The position numbers and the translations under genes are program-made. Below, in pieces: positions 45,590 to 56,612 of a DNA stretch of 64,000 nucleotides. The number at the start of each line of letters is the position of its first letter. The first letter of the stretch is position 1. The stretch is from Lepus europaeus (taxonomy: Eukaryota > Chordata > Mammalia > Lagomorpha > Leporidae). The stretch spans positions 2,541,024 through 2,605,023 of the forward strand of contig NC_084850.1 of NCBI RefSeq assembly GCF_033115175.1. Direction: 5' to 3'. The notes below the pieces were generated by a model, which was given only the letters and a program-made list of their open reading frames with translations, was not told the DNA's origin and ran no database searches.

Positions 45590-48082
45590 CAAAATTGATG
45601 CACCATTGGCACAACTAATTAAAAAAGAAAAGACCCAAATCAATAAAATCAGAGATGAAAGAGGGAATGTAACAAAAGACACCACAGAAATAAAAAGAGT
45701 AATCAGAAATTACTACAAAGAGTAGTATGCCTGCAGACTGAGAAATCTATCAAAAATGGGTAGATTCCTGGAGACATGCAACCCACCTAAATTGAACCAA
45801 GAAGACACAACAAACCTAAACAGACACAAAACCGAGTCAGAAATTGAAACAGTAATAAAGGCCCTCCCAACAAAGAAAAGCCCAGGACTGGATGGATTCT
45901 CTGCTGATTTCTACCAGATTTAAAGAAGAATTAACTCCAATTATCAAACTATTTAGAACAATTGAAAGAGAGAGAATCCTCCCAAATTCTTTCTACTAAA
46001 CCAGCATCACCTTAATTCCTAAACCTTAAAAAGATGCATCAGAGACGGAAAATTACAGATCAATTTCACTGAAGAACCTAGACGCAAAAATCCTCAATAA
46101 AATTCTGGCCAATAGAATGCAACAACACATCATAGAGACCATCCACCCAGAACAAGTGGAATTTAGCCCTGGTATGCAGGAATGATTCAATGTTCGCAAA
46201 TCAATCAATGTGATATACCACATTAACAAACTGCAGAAGAAAAACCATATGATTCTCTCAGTAGATGCAGAGAAAGCATTTGATAAAATTCAACACCCTT
46301 TCATGATGAAAACTCTAAGCAAATTGGGTATAGAAGGCATATTCCTCAATACAATCAAAGCAATTTATGAAAAACCCATGGCCAGCATCCTATTGAATGG
46401 GGAAAAGTTGGAAGCATTTCCACTGAGATCTGGTACCAGACAGGGATGCCCACTCTCACCACTGCTATTCAACATAGTTCTGGAAGTTTTACCCAGAGCC
46501 ATCGGGCAAGAACAAGAAATTAAAGGGATACAAATTGGGAAGGAAGAAGTCAAACTATCCCTCTTTGCAGATGATATGATTCTTTATTTAGGGGATCCAA
46601 AGAACTCTACTAAGAGACTATTGGAACTCATAGAAGAGTTTGGCAAAGTAGCAGGATATAAAATCAATGCACAAAAGTCAACAGCCTTTGTATACACAGG
46701 CAACGCCACGGCTGAGGAAGAACTGCTAAGATCAATCCCATTCACAATGGCTACAAAAACAATAAATAGCTTGGAATAAACTTAACTTAGAAACTCAAAG
46801 ATCTCTATGATGAGAATTACAAAATCTTAAAGAAAGAAATAGTAGAGGATACCAAAAAAAAAAAAAAAAAACGAAAAATCTTCCATGCCCATGGATTTGA
46901 AGAATCAATATCATCAAAATGTCCATTCAGCCAATAATAATTTATAGATTTAATGTGATACCAATCAAGATACCAAAGACATTCTTCTCAGATCTAGAAA
47001 AAATGATGCTGAAATTCATATGGAGGCACAGAAGACCTCGAATAGCTAAAGCAGTCTTGTACAACAAAAACAAAGCCGGAGGCATCACAATACCAGATTT
47101 CAGGACATACTACAGGGCAGTTGTAATCAAAACAGCATGGTACTGGTAGACACAGATGGATAAACCAATGCCACAGAATAGAAACACCAGAAATCAATCC
47201 AAACATCTACAACCAACTTACATTTGATCAAGGATCTAAAACCAATTCCTGAAGCAAGGAAAGTCTATTCGAAAAATTATGTTGTGAAAACTGGATTTCC
47301 ACGTGCAAAAACATGAAGCAAGACCCCTAGCTTACACCTTATACAAATATCCAGTCAACATGGATTAAAGACCTATATATATATACAACCTGACACTATC
47401 AAATAATTAGAGAACATTGGAGAAACCCTGCAAGATATAGGCACAGCAAATATTTCCAGGAAAAGTCCCCAGAGGCACAAGAAGTCAAAGCCAAAATTAA
47501 CTATTGGGATTACATCAAATTGAGAAGTTTCTGTACTGCAAAACAGTGAGGAAAGTCATGAGGCAACCAACAAAATGGGAAAAATATTTGCAAGTTATGC
47601 AAACGATAAGGGTTTTTAATAACCAGAATCTACAAAGAGATCAAGAAACTCCACAACATCAAAACAAACAACCCACTTAAGAGATGGACCAAGAATCTAA
47701 ATAGACATTTTTCAAAAGAGGAAATCCAAATGAGCAACAGAAACATGAAAAAATGTTCATGATCACATGGCATGAGGAAATGCAAATCAAAACCACAATG
47801 AGGTTTCACCTCATCCCGGTTAGAATGGCTTACATTCAGAAATCTACCAACAACAGATGCTGGTAAGGATGTGGAGAAAAAGGGACACTAATCCACTGTT
47901 GGTGGGAAGGCAAACTGGTAAAGCCAGTATGGAAGACTGGAGATTGCTCAGAAACCTAAATATAGCCCTACCACAAGACCCAGCCATCCCACACCTTGGA
48001 ATTTACTAAAAGGAAATTAAATTGGCAAATAAACAAGCTGTCTGCACCTCAATGTTTATTGAAGCTCAATGCACAATAGCTA
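45590..48082 (+). pseudogene. L1 ORF2 reverse-transcriptase and C-terminal remnant
   Basis: Joins mid-gene at KIDAPLAQLIKKEKTQ, so the endonuclease is absent. The best open part is 189 codons at 46210-46779, with [22 protein letters not shown] and the catalytic FADD motif (codons 119-122, about 46564-46575), then NAQKS. A 76-codon piece follows at 46919-47149. An A run at about 46856-46871 breaks the frame. The C-terminal part runs to 48082 and resumes at 48954-49188. It cannot encode a working enzyme. Confidence 0.88.
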
Positions 48083-48096
48083 AGACATGGAGTCAA

Positions 48097-48939
48097 GTGA
48101 TCAATTTCAATTCACAATTGATGATAATGATAGGTCTAAGAGTCAAAGAGATCACACAAACAAGACTAGTGTCTGCTAATACTAACTGATAGAATTAAGA
48201 AGGAGAGAATGATCCAACATGGGAAGCAGGATACACAGCAGACGCATAGAATGGCAGATGCCCTAAACAGCACTCTGGCCTCAGAATTAGCCCTTAAGGC
48301 ATTCGGATCTGGCTGAAGAGACAATGAGAGTATTTTAGGCATGGAAAGCCAACATACTCTGGCAAAAGAAAAAAAAAAGACCTAAATGAAATATCTCTGT
48401 GAGTGAGATCCCAGTGGAAAAGAATGGGCCATCAAAGAAGGAGGTACCTTTCTCTGAAGGGAGGAGAGAACTTCCACATTGACTATGACCTCATCTAAAT
48501 AAAATCGGAGTTAGCAAACTCAAAAGGCTTCCATAGCCTTGACAACTCATGACAAGAGCCTAGGGTGATTACTGACACCATAAACAAGAGAGTCAATTGT
48601 TAAATCAACAACGGGAGTCACTGTGCACTTACTCCCCATGTAGGATCTCTGTCCTTAATGTCTTGTACATTGTTATTTAATGCTATAACTAGTACTCCAA
48701 CAGTATTTTTCACTTTGTGTTGCTATGCGGGTGCAAACTGTTGAAATCTTTACTTAATATATACTAAACTGATCTTCTGTATATAAAGCTAATTGAAAAT
48801 GAATCTGGATGTGAATGGAATGGGAGAGGGAGCGGGAGATGGGAGGGTTGCTGGTGGGAGGGAAGTTATGGGGGGGAAGCCATTGTAATCCATAATTTGT
48901 ACTTTGGAAATTTATATTTATTAAATAAAAGTTAAAAAA
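48097..48939 (+). mobile_element. L1 3' UTR insertion nested in L1
   Basis: 843 bases of L1 3' UTR of the longer lineage (CTAATACTAACTGATAGAAT, CAGCACTCTGGCCTCAGAAT), G tract at about 48818-48880. The 14-bp TSD AGACATGGAGTCAA (48083-48096) and AGATGTGGAGTCAA (48940-48953) differs only by CA versus TG. Confidence 0.92.
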
Positions 48940-49188
48940 AGATGTGGAGTCAACCTAAATGCCCATCAATAGAAGCTGGATAAAGAAATTACGGGATAGA
49001 TACCCTATAGAATACTGTACAGCAATAAAAATATGAAATCTGGTCATTTGCAACAAAATGGAGGAATCTGGAAAACATCATGCTGAGTGAAATAAGCCAG
49101 TCCCAAAGGGACAAAATCATATGTTCTGCCTGATCGGTGACAAATAACTGAGCACCTAAAAGGAAACCTGTAGAAATGAAATGGACAT

Positions 49189-49531
49189 GGCCTGCACCGT
49201 GGCCCATTAGGCTAATCCTCCACCTGCAGCTCCGGCACCCCTGGTTCTAGTCCCAGTCGGGGTGCCGGATTCTGTCCCGGTTGCTCCTCTTCCAGTCCAA
49301 CTCTCTGCTGTGGCCCGGGAGTGCAGTGGAGGATGGCCCGAGTGCTTGGGCCCTACACCCCATGGGAGACCAGGAGAAGCACCTGGCTCCTGGCTTCGGA
49401 TCAGAGTGGTGCGCCGGCTGCAACACACCGGCCGCAATGGCCATTGAGGGGTGAACCAAGGGGAAAGGAAGACCTTTCTCTCTGTTTCTCTCTCTCACTG
49501 TCCACTCTGCCTGTCAAAAATTTAAAAAAAA
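49189..49531 (+). mobile_element. CSINE, young form
   Basis: TSD GAAATGAAATGGACAT (49173-49188) and GAAATTAAATGGACAT (49532-49547), one mismatch. It interrupts the 3' end of the 44-50 kb L1. Confidence 0.95.
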
Positions 49532-49547
49532 GAAATTAAATGGACAT

Positions 49548-50423
49548 TATGAGAAACAATGACTTGATCAGCCCTTCTCTTGGCTGTCGAGGAGCAACTT
49601 ACTATTTTATTACTTTTAGTATTTTTTTGTTCTACTTAATACCATTGGTTGAACTATTTAATTAACACACAATTATTTTTTGGCATTTAAAATTAACTGA
49701 AATTTGTTCCTTGTTAAATATAAGAGTGGGAATGAGAGGGGGAGGAAATGTACAGTTCGGTACATGCTCACTTGGACTTACTTCTAATGGTAGAGCTAGA
49801 AACATGCCAGGGGATTCCAAATCAATCCCATCAAGGTGGCATGTACCAATGCCATCTTACTAGTCAAAGTGGTCAGTTTAAGTGCTGTATAATTGTTCAA
49901 ACCTGGTAAATGCCACTCTTAGGATCATTGGTTACTATCCTCACTCTGTCTTTTATGACCTTGTCTAAATATGAGCAGAGTCGGCAAACTTGGAAGGCTT
50001 CCATAGCCTTGGCAAATCATGACGAGAGCCTAGGGTGGTTACTGGCACCATAAACTAGAGTGTCAATTTGTTGGGTCAACAACAGGAGCCACTGTGCACT
50101 TGCTCCTCATGTGGGATCTCTGTCCTTAATGTGCTGTACACTCTTATTTAATGCTATAACTAGTACTCCAACAGTATGTTTCACTTTGTGTTTCTATGTG
50201 GGTGCAAACTGTTGAAATCTTTATACCTAATTGATCTTCTGTATATAAAGAGAATTGAAAATGAATCTTGATGTGAATGGAAGGGGAGAGGGAGCGGGAG
50301 AGGGGAGGGTTGCGGGTGGAAGGGAAGTTATGGGAGGGGGAAGCCATTGTAATCCATAAGCTGTACACTGGAAATTTATATTCATTAAATAAAAGTTAAA
50401 AAATAAATAAAAATAAAAATAAA
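49548..50423 (+). mobile_element. 3' UTR of the 44-50 kb L1
   Basis: Short-lineage 3' UTR (CTGTATAATTGTTCAAACCT, then ATGAGCAGAGTCGGC). The G tract and AATAAA-containing end precede an AAAT/AAAAT tail. It is the same lineage as the antisense copy at 11731-12285. Confidence 0.85.
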
Positions 50424-50527
50424 GAAATCAGAGATCTTTAAGATAGGCTTTTTATGTTATATTTAATTCACTTATAAGAAGTTTCTATTAAATTTCTAAT
50501 TACTCAAAATAGAAATGTTATAAGTTT

Positions 50528-51402
50528 TATGCCATCTCACTAGTCCAAGTGATCATATTCAGTTCACAATTGATCACACTGATAGGTCTAAGAGTCAAAG
50601 GGATCACACAAACAAGACTAGTGTCTGCTAATACTAACTGGTAGAATTAAAAAGGGAGAGAATGATCCAACATGGGAAGCGGCATACACAGTGGACTCAT
50701 AGAATGGCAGATGTCCTAAATAGCACTCTGGCCTCAGAATCAGCCCTTAAGGCATTCGGATCTGGCTCGAGAGCCCATGAGAGTATTTCAGGCAAGGAAA
50801 GCCAAGACACTCTGTCAAAAAAGAATGACCTAAATGAAAGATCTCCATGAGTGAGATCCCAGTGGAAAGAACGGGACCATCAAAGAAGGAGGTACCTTTC
50901 TCTGAAGGGAGGAGAGAACTTCCACTTTGACTATGGCCTTGTCTAAATAAGATCAAAGTTGGCGAACTCAAAAGGCTTCCATAGCCTTAGCAACTCATGA
51001 CTAAAGCCTAGGGAGATTACTGATGCCATAAACAAGAGTGTCAAATTGTTAAGTCAACAACAGGAGTCACTGTGTACTTACTCCTCATGTGGGATCTGTC
51101 CTTAATGTGTTATCCAATGTGAAGTAATGCTATAACTAGTACTGAAACAGTATTTTACACTTTGTGTTTCTGTGTGGGTGCAAACTGATGAAATCTTTAC
51201 TTAATATATACTAAATCGATCTTCTGTACATATAGATAATTGAAAATGAATCTTGGTGTGAATGGAATGGGGGAGGCAGCAGGAGATTGGAGGGGGGTGG
51301 GTGGGAGGGAAGTTATGGGGGGGGAAAGCCATTGTAATCCATAAATTGTACTTTGGAAATTTATATTTACTAAATGAAAGTTAAAAAAAAGAAAAAAAAA
51401 GT
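50528..51402 (+). mobile_element. L1 3' UTR, second in a row
   Basis: 5'-truncated insertion beginning ATGCCATCTCACTAGTCC, longer-lineage UTR with the ACTGAAACAG/GATGAAATC flavour of unit 1, G tract at about 51268-51330 and an A-rich tail. About 104 bases of AT-rich DNA (50424-50527) separate it from the L1 before it. Confidence 0.88.
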
Positions 51403-52240
51403 GGTCAGTTTAAGTTCATAATTGATCAAAAAGATAGGATTAAGTGTCAAAGGCATAATATAAACAAGACCAGTGTCTGCTAATACTAACTGATAGAATT
51501 AAAAAGGATAGAATGATCCTACATGGGAAGCAGGATACACAGCAGACTCACAGAATGGCAGATGTCCTAAACAGCACTCTGGCCTCAGAATCAGCCCTTA
51601 AGGCTTTCAGATCTGGCTAAAAAGCACAGGAGAGTTTCTCAGGTGTGGAAAGCCAAGACACTGTGGCCCAAAAATGACCTAAATGAATGATATCTGTGAG
51701 TGCGATCCAGCAGACAGAGTGGGCCATCAAAGAAGGAGGTACCTTTCTCTGAAGGGAGGAGAGAATTTACACTTTGACTATGGCCTTGTCTAAATAAGAT
51801 TGGAGTTTGTGAACTCAAAAGGCTTCCATAGCCTTGGCAGCTCATGACAAGAGCCTCGAGTGTTCACTGACATCATAAATAAGGGTGCCATTTGTTAAAT
51901 CAACAGGAGTTACTGTGCACTTACTCCCCATGTAGGATCTCTGTCCTTAATGCATTGTATTATGTGAATTAACAGTAACACTAGTACTCAAACAGTACTT
52001 TACACTTTTTGTGTCTCTGTGGGTGCAGTCTGTTGAAATCTTTACTTAGTATATACTAAGTTGATCTTCTGCATATAAAGATAATTGAAAATGAATCTTG
52101 ATGAAGAATGGAATGGGGGAGGGAGTGGGAGATGGGATGGTTGCAGGTGGGAGGGAGGTTATGGGGGGAGTGCTGCTACAATCCAAAAGTTGTACTTTCG
52201 AAATTTATATTTATTAAATAAATTTTTTTTTAAAAAAAGT
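51403..52240 (+). mobile_element. L1 3' UTR, third in a row
   Basis: Starts GTGGTCAGTTTAAGTTCATA immediately after the A tail of the previous copy, with no spacer. Older and more diverged UTR; G tract at about 52108-52165; ends TTATTAAATAAA then T/A runs. A further AATAAATAAATAAAT and A11 lie at about 52262-52292. Confidence 0.88.
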
Positions 52241-52292
52241 AAGTAGGGACAGAACTCCAAAAATAAATAAATAAATCATCCATCTCAAAAAA

Positions 52293-52485
52293 AAAAAGAA
52301 TAGTCAAAGATGGAAAGAAGAAGAGACTAAAAGAGGAAATAATGAAAATGAAAAGCATGTAGACTGAGAAAGAAATATAATACTATTTGGAGACAACATG
52401 ACCATTTATATGGCCATATATCAAGAAAATCTGTGGAATCTGAAAAAAAGAAAGAAAACTTCCAAAACTAATAAGTGTCTTTGGT
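52293..52485 (+). mobile_element. L1M ORF2 fragment
   Basis: Weak match to the L1M RT region around the FADD motif (GGAGACAACATGACCATTTA, then AGAAAATCTGTGGAATCTG). It resumes after the LTR at about 53336. Confidence 0.6.
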
Positions 52486-52489
52486 TAGT

Positions 52490-52677
52490 GTTGTAGTCTG
52501 TGTAACTGTCTCCTGTAAAGATGATAGAACCCCTAACCCCTAGAATCTGTGAATATGTTGCCTTACATATAAAAGGGACTTAGCAGATGTAATTGAGGAT
52601 CTTGATGTGGTAACATTATTATGTATTAGGTAGGCACAGTGTAATAATAAGAGGGAAGCAGGGTGGCAGATGGTATG

Positions 52678-52732
<55 letters not shown>

Positions 52733-53335
52733 AACATTCTCACGGCTTTAAGACAGAAAATGGAACCATAAGGCAAAGAACATAGATATCCTGTAAAAGC
52801 TGGAAAAGGAAAGAAAACTAAAGCCTCCAGAAGGAATTCAGCTCTGCTGACACTTTCATTTTAACCCAGTGAGACTAATTTTGGACTTCTAAACTCTAGA
52901 ATTTTAAGATAATACATTAGGCCGGCGCCATGGCTCAACAGGCTAATCCTCCGCCTAGCGGCGCCAGCACACCGGGTTCTAGTCCCGGTCGGGGCGCCGC
53001 ATTCTGTCCCGGTTACCCCTCTCCCAGGCCAGCTCTCTGCTATGGCCCGGGAGTGCAGTGGAGGATGGCCCAAGTGCTTGGGCCCTGCACCCGCATGGGA
53101 GACCAGGAGAAGCACCTGGCTCCTGGCTTCGGATCAGCACGGTGCGCCGGCTACAGCACACCAGCCGCGGTGGCCATTGGAGGGTGAACCAACGGCAAAA
53201 GGAAGACCTTTCTCTCTGTCTCTCTCTCTCACTGTCCACTCTGTCAAAAAAAAAAAGCTAATACATTAATGTTGTTTTGAGCTACGAAGTTTGGCATAAT
53301 TTGTTACAGCAATCATAAGAAACTAATATGGCAAT
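52490..53335 (+). mobile_element. MaLR/MLT-type solo LTR
   Basis: Order of blocks matches an ERVL-MaLR-type LTR: TAGAATCTGTGAATATGTTG, AGGGACTTAGCAGATGTAAT, GCCTCCAGAAGGAATTCAGC, CCAGTGAGACTAATTTTGGA and GTTACAGCAATCATAAGAAA at the end. It is an old non-coding LTR with a (GA)n run (52681-52729) and a nested CSINE. No internal retroviral sequence adjoins it. Confidence 0.7.
52920..53258 (+). mobile_element. CSINE, young form
   Basis: GGCCGGCGCCATGGC head to CTCTGTCAAAAAA tail (the usual CTGCC before TGTC is missing). Perfect 10-bp TSD TAATACATTA at 52910-52919 and 53259-53268, within the LTR. Confidence 0.95.
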
Positions 53336-53587
53336 TTTGTAGGATTTAAAATCAGTAAATAAAAATCTATTGTAGAACTGGAAAAAAATTAAAATAGCAT
53401 TTTGCAAATGCTTCAAAAACTGTGAAATACTTAGGGCAAATCTGTCAAAAGAACATGAAATTCCTATACACTAAAACTCATCATCTATTGTTAAGAAAAT
53501 AAAGGCCAAATAAATTTTGGTTAATTTTTCCCAAATTGTTCTATGGATTCAATGCAATTCCAACCACAAATTGCAAAAGGAATACAA
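53336..53587 (+). mobile_element. L1M ORF2 fragment, continuation
   Basis: TTGTAGGATTTAAAATCAGT, then AATACTTAGGGCAAATCTG and TTCTATGGATTCAATGCAAT match L1M ORF2 just after the FADD region. Highly decayed. Confidence 0.65.
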
Positions 53588-53708
53588 AGGTACTTCAAAA
53601 GGTTTGTGAGAAAATGGAATTAAAACATAATTTCTAAGCTTATTATTTGAAATCCCTGAATAGTTCTTTCATAGTGTACATTTTTCAAAAACTTTTTGAA
53701 GATCCCTC
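53588..53708. mobile_element. Mariner-like MITE
   Basis: About 121 bases with inverted ends: GGTACTTCAAAAGGTTTGTG on the left, and on the right the reverse complement of GGGATCTTCAAAAAGTTTT. Resembles Hsmar2-type mariner termini. It is too short to encode a transposase. Confidence 0.55.
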
Positions 53709-53830
53709 ATATTTTAGAAATATGTAGTCTTACACTAAAATAATATGAAAAGGCATACACCTAGAATAGAAAAATAACTGCAACAGTGAAACAGATGCAC
53801 ACAATGTCACCATGCAAAGAGAAAAAAGAG
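53709..53830 (+). mobile_element. L1M remnant
   Basis: ATATGAAAAGGCATACACCT and AGAATAGAAAAATAACTGCA are a weak continuation of L1M ORF2. Confidence 0.4.
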
Positions 53831-54895
53831 AATTATGCTTATGGTTGTTGGGGACCCCTAAGTGGAATCTACAGCAGTGAATGGGAACAGGTCGACAGTG
53901 TCTCTATCATGGTCTCTCAGTGGTTTGTTTGTCTTAGGGTCCCCAATTCAGTTTAAATTAGCAATCTCTGTCCATTTAAATCTCAGCACTATGCCACTTA
54001 CCTTTAGGGTAGCCCAAGTCAGTCACCCTTTGAAGGCGACTTTGGTTTGTGCCAGAATCACAACATCAAATTGCTTGTCACTAAGTGATACATTGTAGGC
54101 TGATAAAACTGCCATGGATACATAATTATTTAAAAGCAAAACTCTCCAAGAACCAGCTTTTACACAAAACAACATATGCCTTACTTTGAAATGGCAAGAA
54201 ATCCCCTTGGGAAATGTCCCTCATTTCCCTAGTGTACTATCCAAAGGAACAAACTGGAGGAAACCTACGCTATCTGATTCTGCCCTTTCAAACACATTTA
54301 TTGTCAATCTCATTTCAACCTGGGTAAACATTTCCACATCACTTGAAAACTGCTGGATGGGTAACAATGCATTAAATGACTTTGAGGTGGCCATAAGGAG
54401 ATATCATCCAGTAATTCTACTAGGCTTTAGATAGAGACAATAGGTGTCCTCAAATATAATCTCCCAATGGCAAGTCCATAGAGTGGAATCTCCTTATTAC
54501 AAATGAAAATTTCCTTCCCAGTCACAGTGCTCCTTCAGCTCCAGTGATGGCTGAATGAGTCTGCATGACATCAGGATGGCCAGAGGCTCCATACCTACCT
54601 ACTACAGTGCTATGTGCCTTCCCTGGTGAGCCATCTGCTCCTGACTTCAGTCCTACTGAGATAGTGTCATTGTCTCTACTTGAAAAATAAGTCCCCTGGA
54701 AAAAGTTTCTCGTGTCTGACCCTCCTGAGTTCAAGAAAGAGCAGGATACAAAATGCTGTTATGTTCTGAAATCTGTGTGGCAATGCTACTGAATATAAAA
54801 GACCCTCATTGGTGCTGTTTTTGCACTTAGTTTGCCCAATAAATGTCACATATAAAGTCTATTGTCATACCTGAGAACAGCACAGTTATAAAGAT
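53831..54895. other. Insert of unknown identity in L1M
   Basis: About 1.06 kb of non-L1 DNA between L1M pieces. Two frames at 53862-54098 and 54186-54434 lie in the same phase with few stops between them, but I recognise no domain. Near the right end TATAAAAG (54796) and CAATAAATG (54837) are spaced like an LTR promoter and poly-A signal. It may be a decayed LTR or retroviral fragment; I cannot decide. Confidence 0.35.
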
Positions 54896-55480
54896 CTATT
54901 ATAGTATTGCAAGAATAGAGAGCAACTAAGAACCCTCAGGCACTGCTGATGGGAATGCAAAAATACCACAGCCACATTGGAAAACAGTTCAACATTTTCT
55001 TATAAGCTCACATACTTGGACACAGTTACCATATGATGCAGAAATTCCACTCTTATATAGCAATCCAAACAAAATAAAAACTTAAATTCACCCAAATACT
55101 TGTACTCAAATGTTCATACCAGCATTCTTCATATGAGCCTCATCAACAAGTGAATGGATAAACAAATGTAGTATAACTGGCTAAAAAAGAATGAACTACT
55201 AAAATGTTTTATAACATTATAACAAAAATATTATGCTGTGTGAAAGAAGTCGGGCAGAAATACAAACTGCATGACTCCATCTATATTGAACTCTCAAAGG
55301 AACAAATCCAGGGATGGCAGCCAGAATGGGAAGAGGCTTGAGTGAAAAACTACATTTGCCATACTGAACTGAGTTGTAGTTATGCAAGTTTATACAGAAG
55401 TAAACATTCACTTAATATTTGTATACTTTACTGCATGTAAGACATACCTCAATATTTTTTAAAAAATAAATGCTTATTTT
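54896..55480 (+). mobile_element. L1M/HAL1 3' end, sense
   Basis: CTGCTGATGGGAATGCAAAA, ATATGATGCAGAAATTCCAC, GTGAATGGATAAACAAATGT and ATGCTGTGTGAAAGAAGTC follow the ancient L1M/HAL1 ORF2 end and 3' UTR in order, closing with TAAGACATACCTCAATATTT. Confidence 0.8.
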
Positions 55481-55524
55481 AGGGAAAATCAAGAAAAGAT
55501 ACTCATATAGAGTAACAAAAATAG

Positions 55525-56062
55525 TTTTATTGTTTATTGTGCTCCAGGAAGTATTGTGTTTTATGTAAGTTAACTCAATTTAATTCTTTTTAAAAAAATT
55601 ATTTATTTATTTGAAAGGGAGAGTGAGAGAGAGACAGAGACAGAGAGATTCCATCTGCTGGTTCACTCCCCAAATATGGCCACAACAAGGCCAGGCAGAA
55701 GCCAGGAGCTTAGAGCTTCTCCTGGGTCTCCCACATCAGTGTAGGGGCCCAAGGACTTGGGTCATTCTCCACTGCTTTCCCAGGCATATTAGCAGCGAAC
55801 TGGATCAAAAGTTGAGCAGCCAAGACTCGAACCAGCATCCATATGACAGCTCCACAGGCGGTAGTTTAACTTTCTGTGCCATAGTGTTGGCCCCTCAATT
55901 TAATTCTTACAATAAGCTTATTAGGAAGATACTATTGTTATTCCCATTTTATAGATGCAGGAACTGAAGTTGAGTAAACTATTCAATGTCACAGAGCTAA
56001 CATGGGGTATATTGGAGATTTGAACCTGGATCTGTGTAACTCCAAAACCCTTACCCAAGAAA
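55525..56062 (-). mobile_element. MIR SINE, antisense, split by a CSINE
   Basis: Reversed MIR: TTATTGTGCTCCAGGAAGTA at the left, CCCATTTTATAGATGCAGGA and CACAGAGCTAACATGGGG, then GATTTGAACCTGGATCTGTG. The CSINE at 55589-55893 cuts it. Confidence 0.85.
55589..55893 (-). mobile_element. CSINE, antisense, inserted in MIR
   Basis: Perfect 15-bp TSD CTCAATTTAATTCTT at 55574-55588 and 55894-55908. Short GA stretch; body ends GCCATAGTGTTGGCCC. Confidence 0.95.
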
Positions 56063-56436
56063 CAAATCTGATGCTCCAACAGCCATATCTAGGCTAAGTG
56101 ACTGAATGCCTTGCAACAGTATGAGGCTTTCTAAGGAGGCTGAGCAGAGGCCTGAAGCCTCTGTTGGAGTTATGCAGACTTAGAGACTGGCCCCTGTTCC
56201 CACATGGCAGAGTGTGACAAAGAGCATAGAATGGACCATACCTGGCAGAACTGAGGTCAGGGAGGCCAACTGCAGCTCAGCCACAGCAAGAACTAATGGG
56301 CAGAGTGCCTCCCTCTGGAGCAGGATGTCTTAGGGTGGTAAGCAAACTGTCGCTGCAGGTCAATTATTTGATAGAGAATTCAGGAAGTTCTCCAGCTGGT
56401 GAATAAGGTACAGGGAAGAGTTCCAAATTTTGCTTC
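56063..56436. other. Unique DNA, nothing recognised
   Basis: No repeat or gene identified between two MIR elements. Confidence 0.45.
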
Positions 56437-56612
56437 ACTGCTTCTAGCTGAGTAAGTTTTTGAAAGTTACGTGAGGCCAGTTTTCCATCTGTAAACTGGC
56501 AATAGTGGCAATGCCTTGCTGCCATGAGTATTGAAGGAGATGATACATGTCAAGTGCTTAGCTCAGTGCCTGTCACGCTGAAAGCAATCTACTGCCGAGG
56601 TTATCATCAAGT
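56437..56612 (+). mobile_element. MIR SINE
   Basis: CTAGCTGAGTAAGTTTTTGA, TTTTCCATCTGTAAACTGGC, and ATACATGTCAAGTGCTTAGC follow the MIR consensus in order. Confidence 0.8.

Larger units (their letters stand above)
44021..50423 (+). mobile_element. 5'-complete, internally deleted rabbit L1
   Basis: Starts GGGTTCCAAGATGGCGGAAT (L1 5' end), 5' UTR to about 44799, ORF1 remnant, then a deletion from the ORF1 C-terminal domain to the pre-RT part of ORF2 at about 45590, RT and C-terminal region, 3' UTR of the short lineage, G tract at 50279-50343 and A-rich tail to about 50423. Nested: an L1 3' UTR at 48097-48939 and a CSINE at 49189-49531. TSD not resolved. Confidence 0.85.

Noticed and set aside
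27885..45590. Splicing as the cause of internally deleted L1s
   Set aside because: Source sequence at the junctions does not show GT at the donor side or AG at the acceptor side.
48097..52240. Segmental tandem duplication of one L1 3' end
   Set aside because: The copies belong to different 3'-UTR lineages and truncate at different points; the first has its own TSD.
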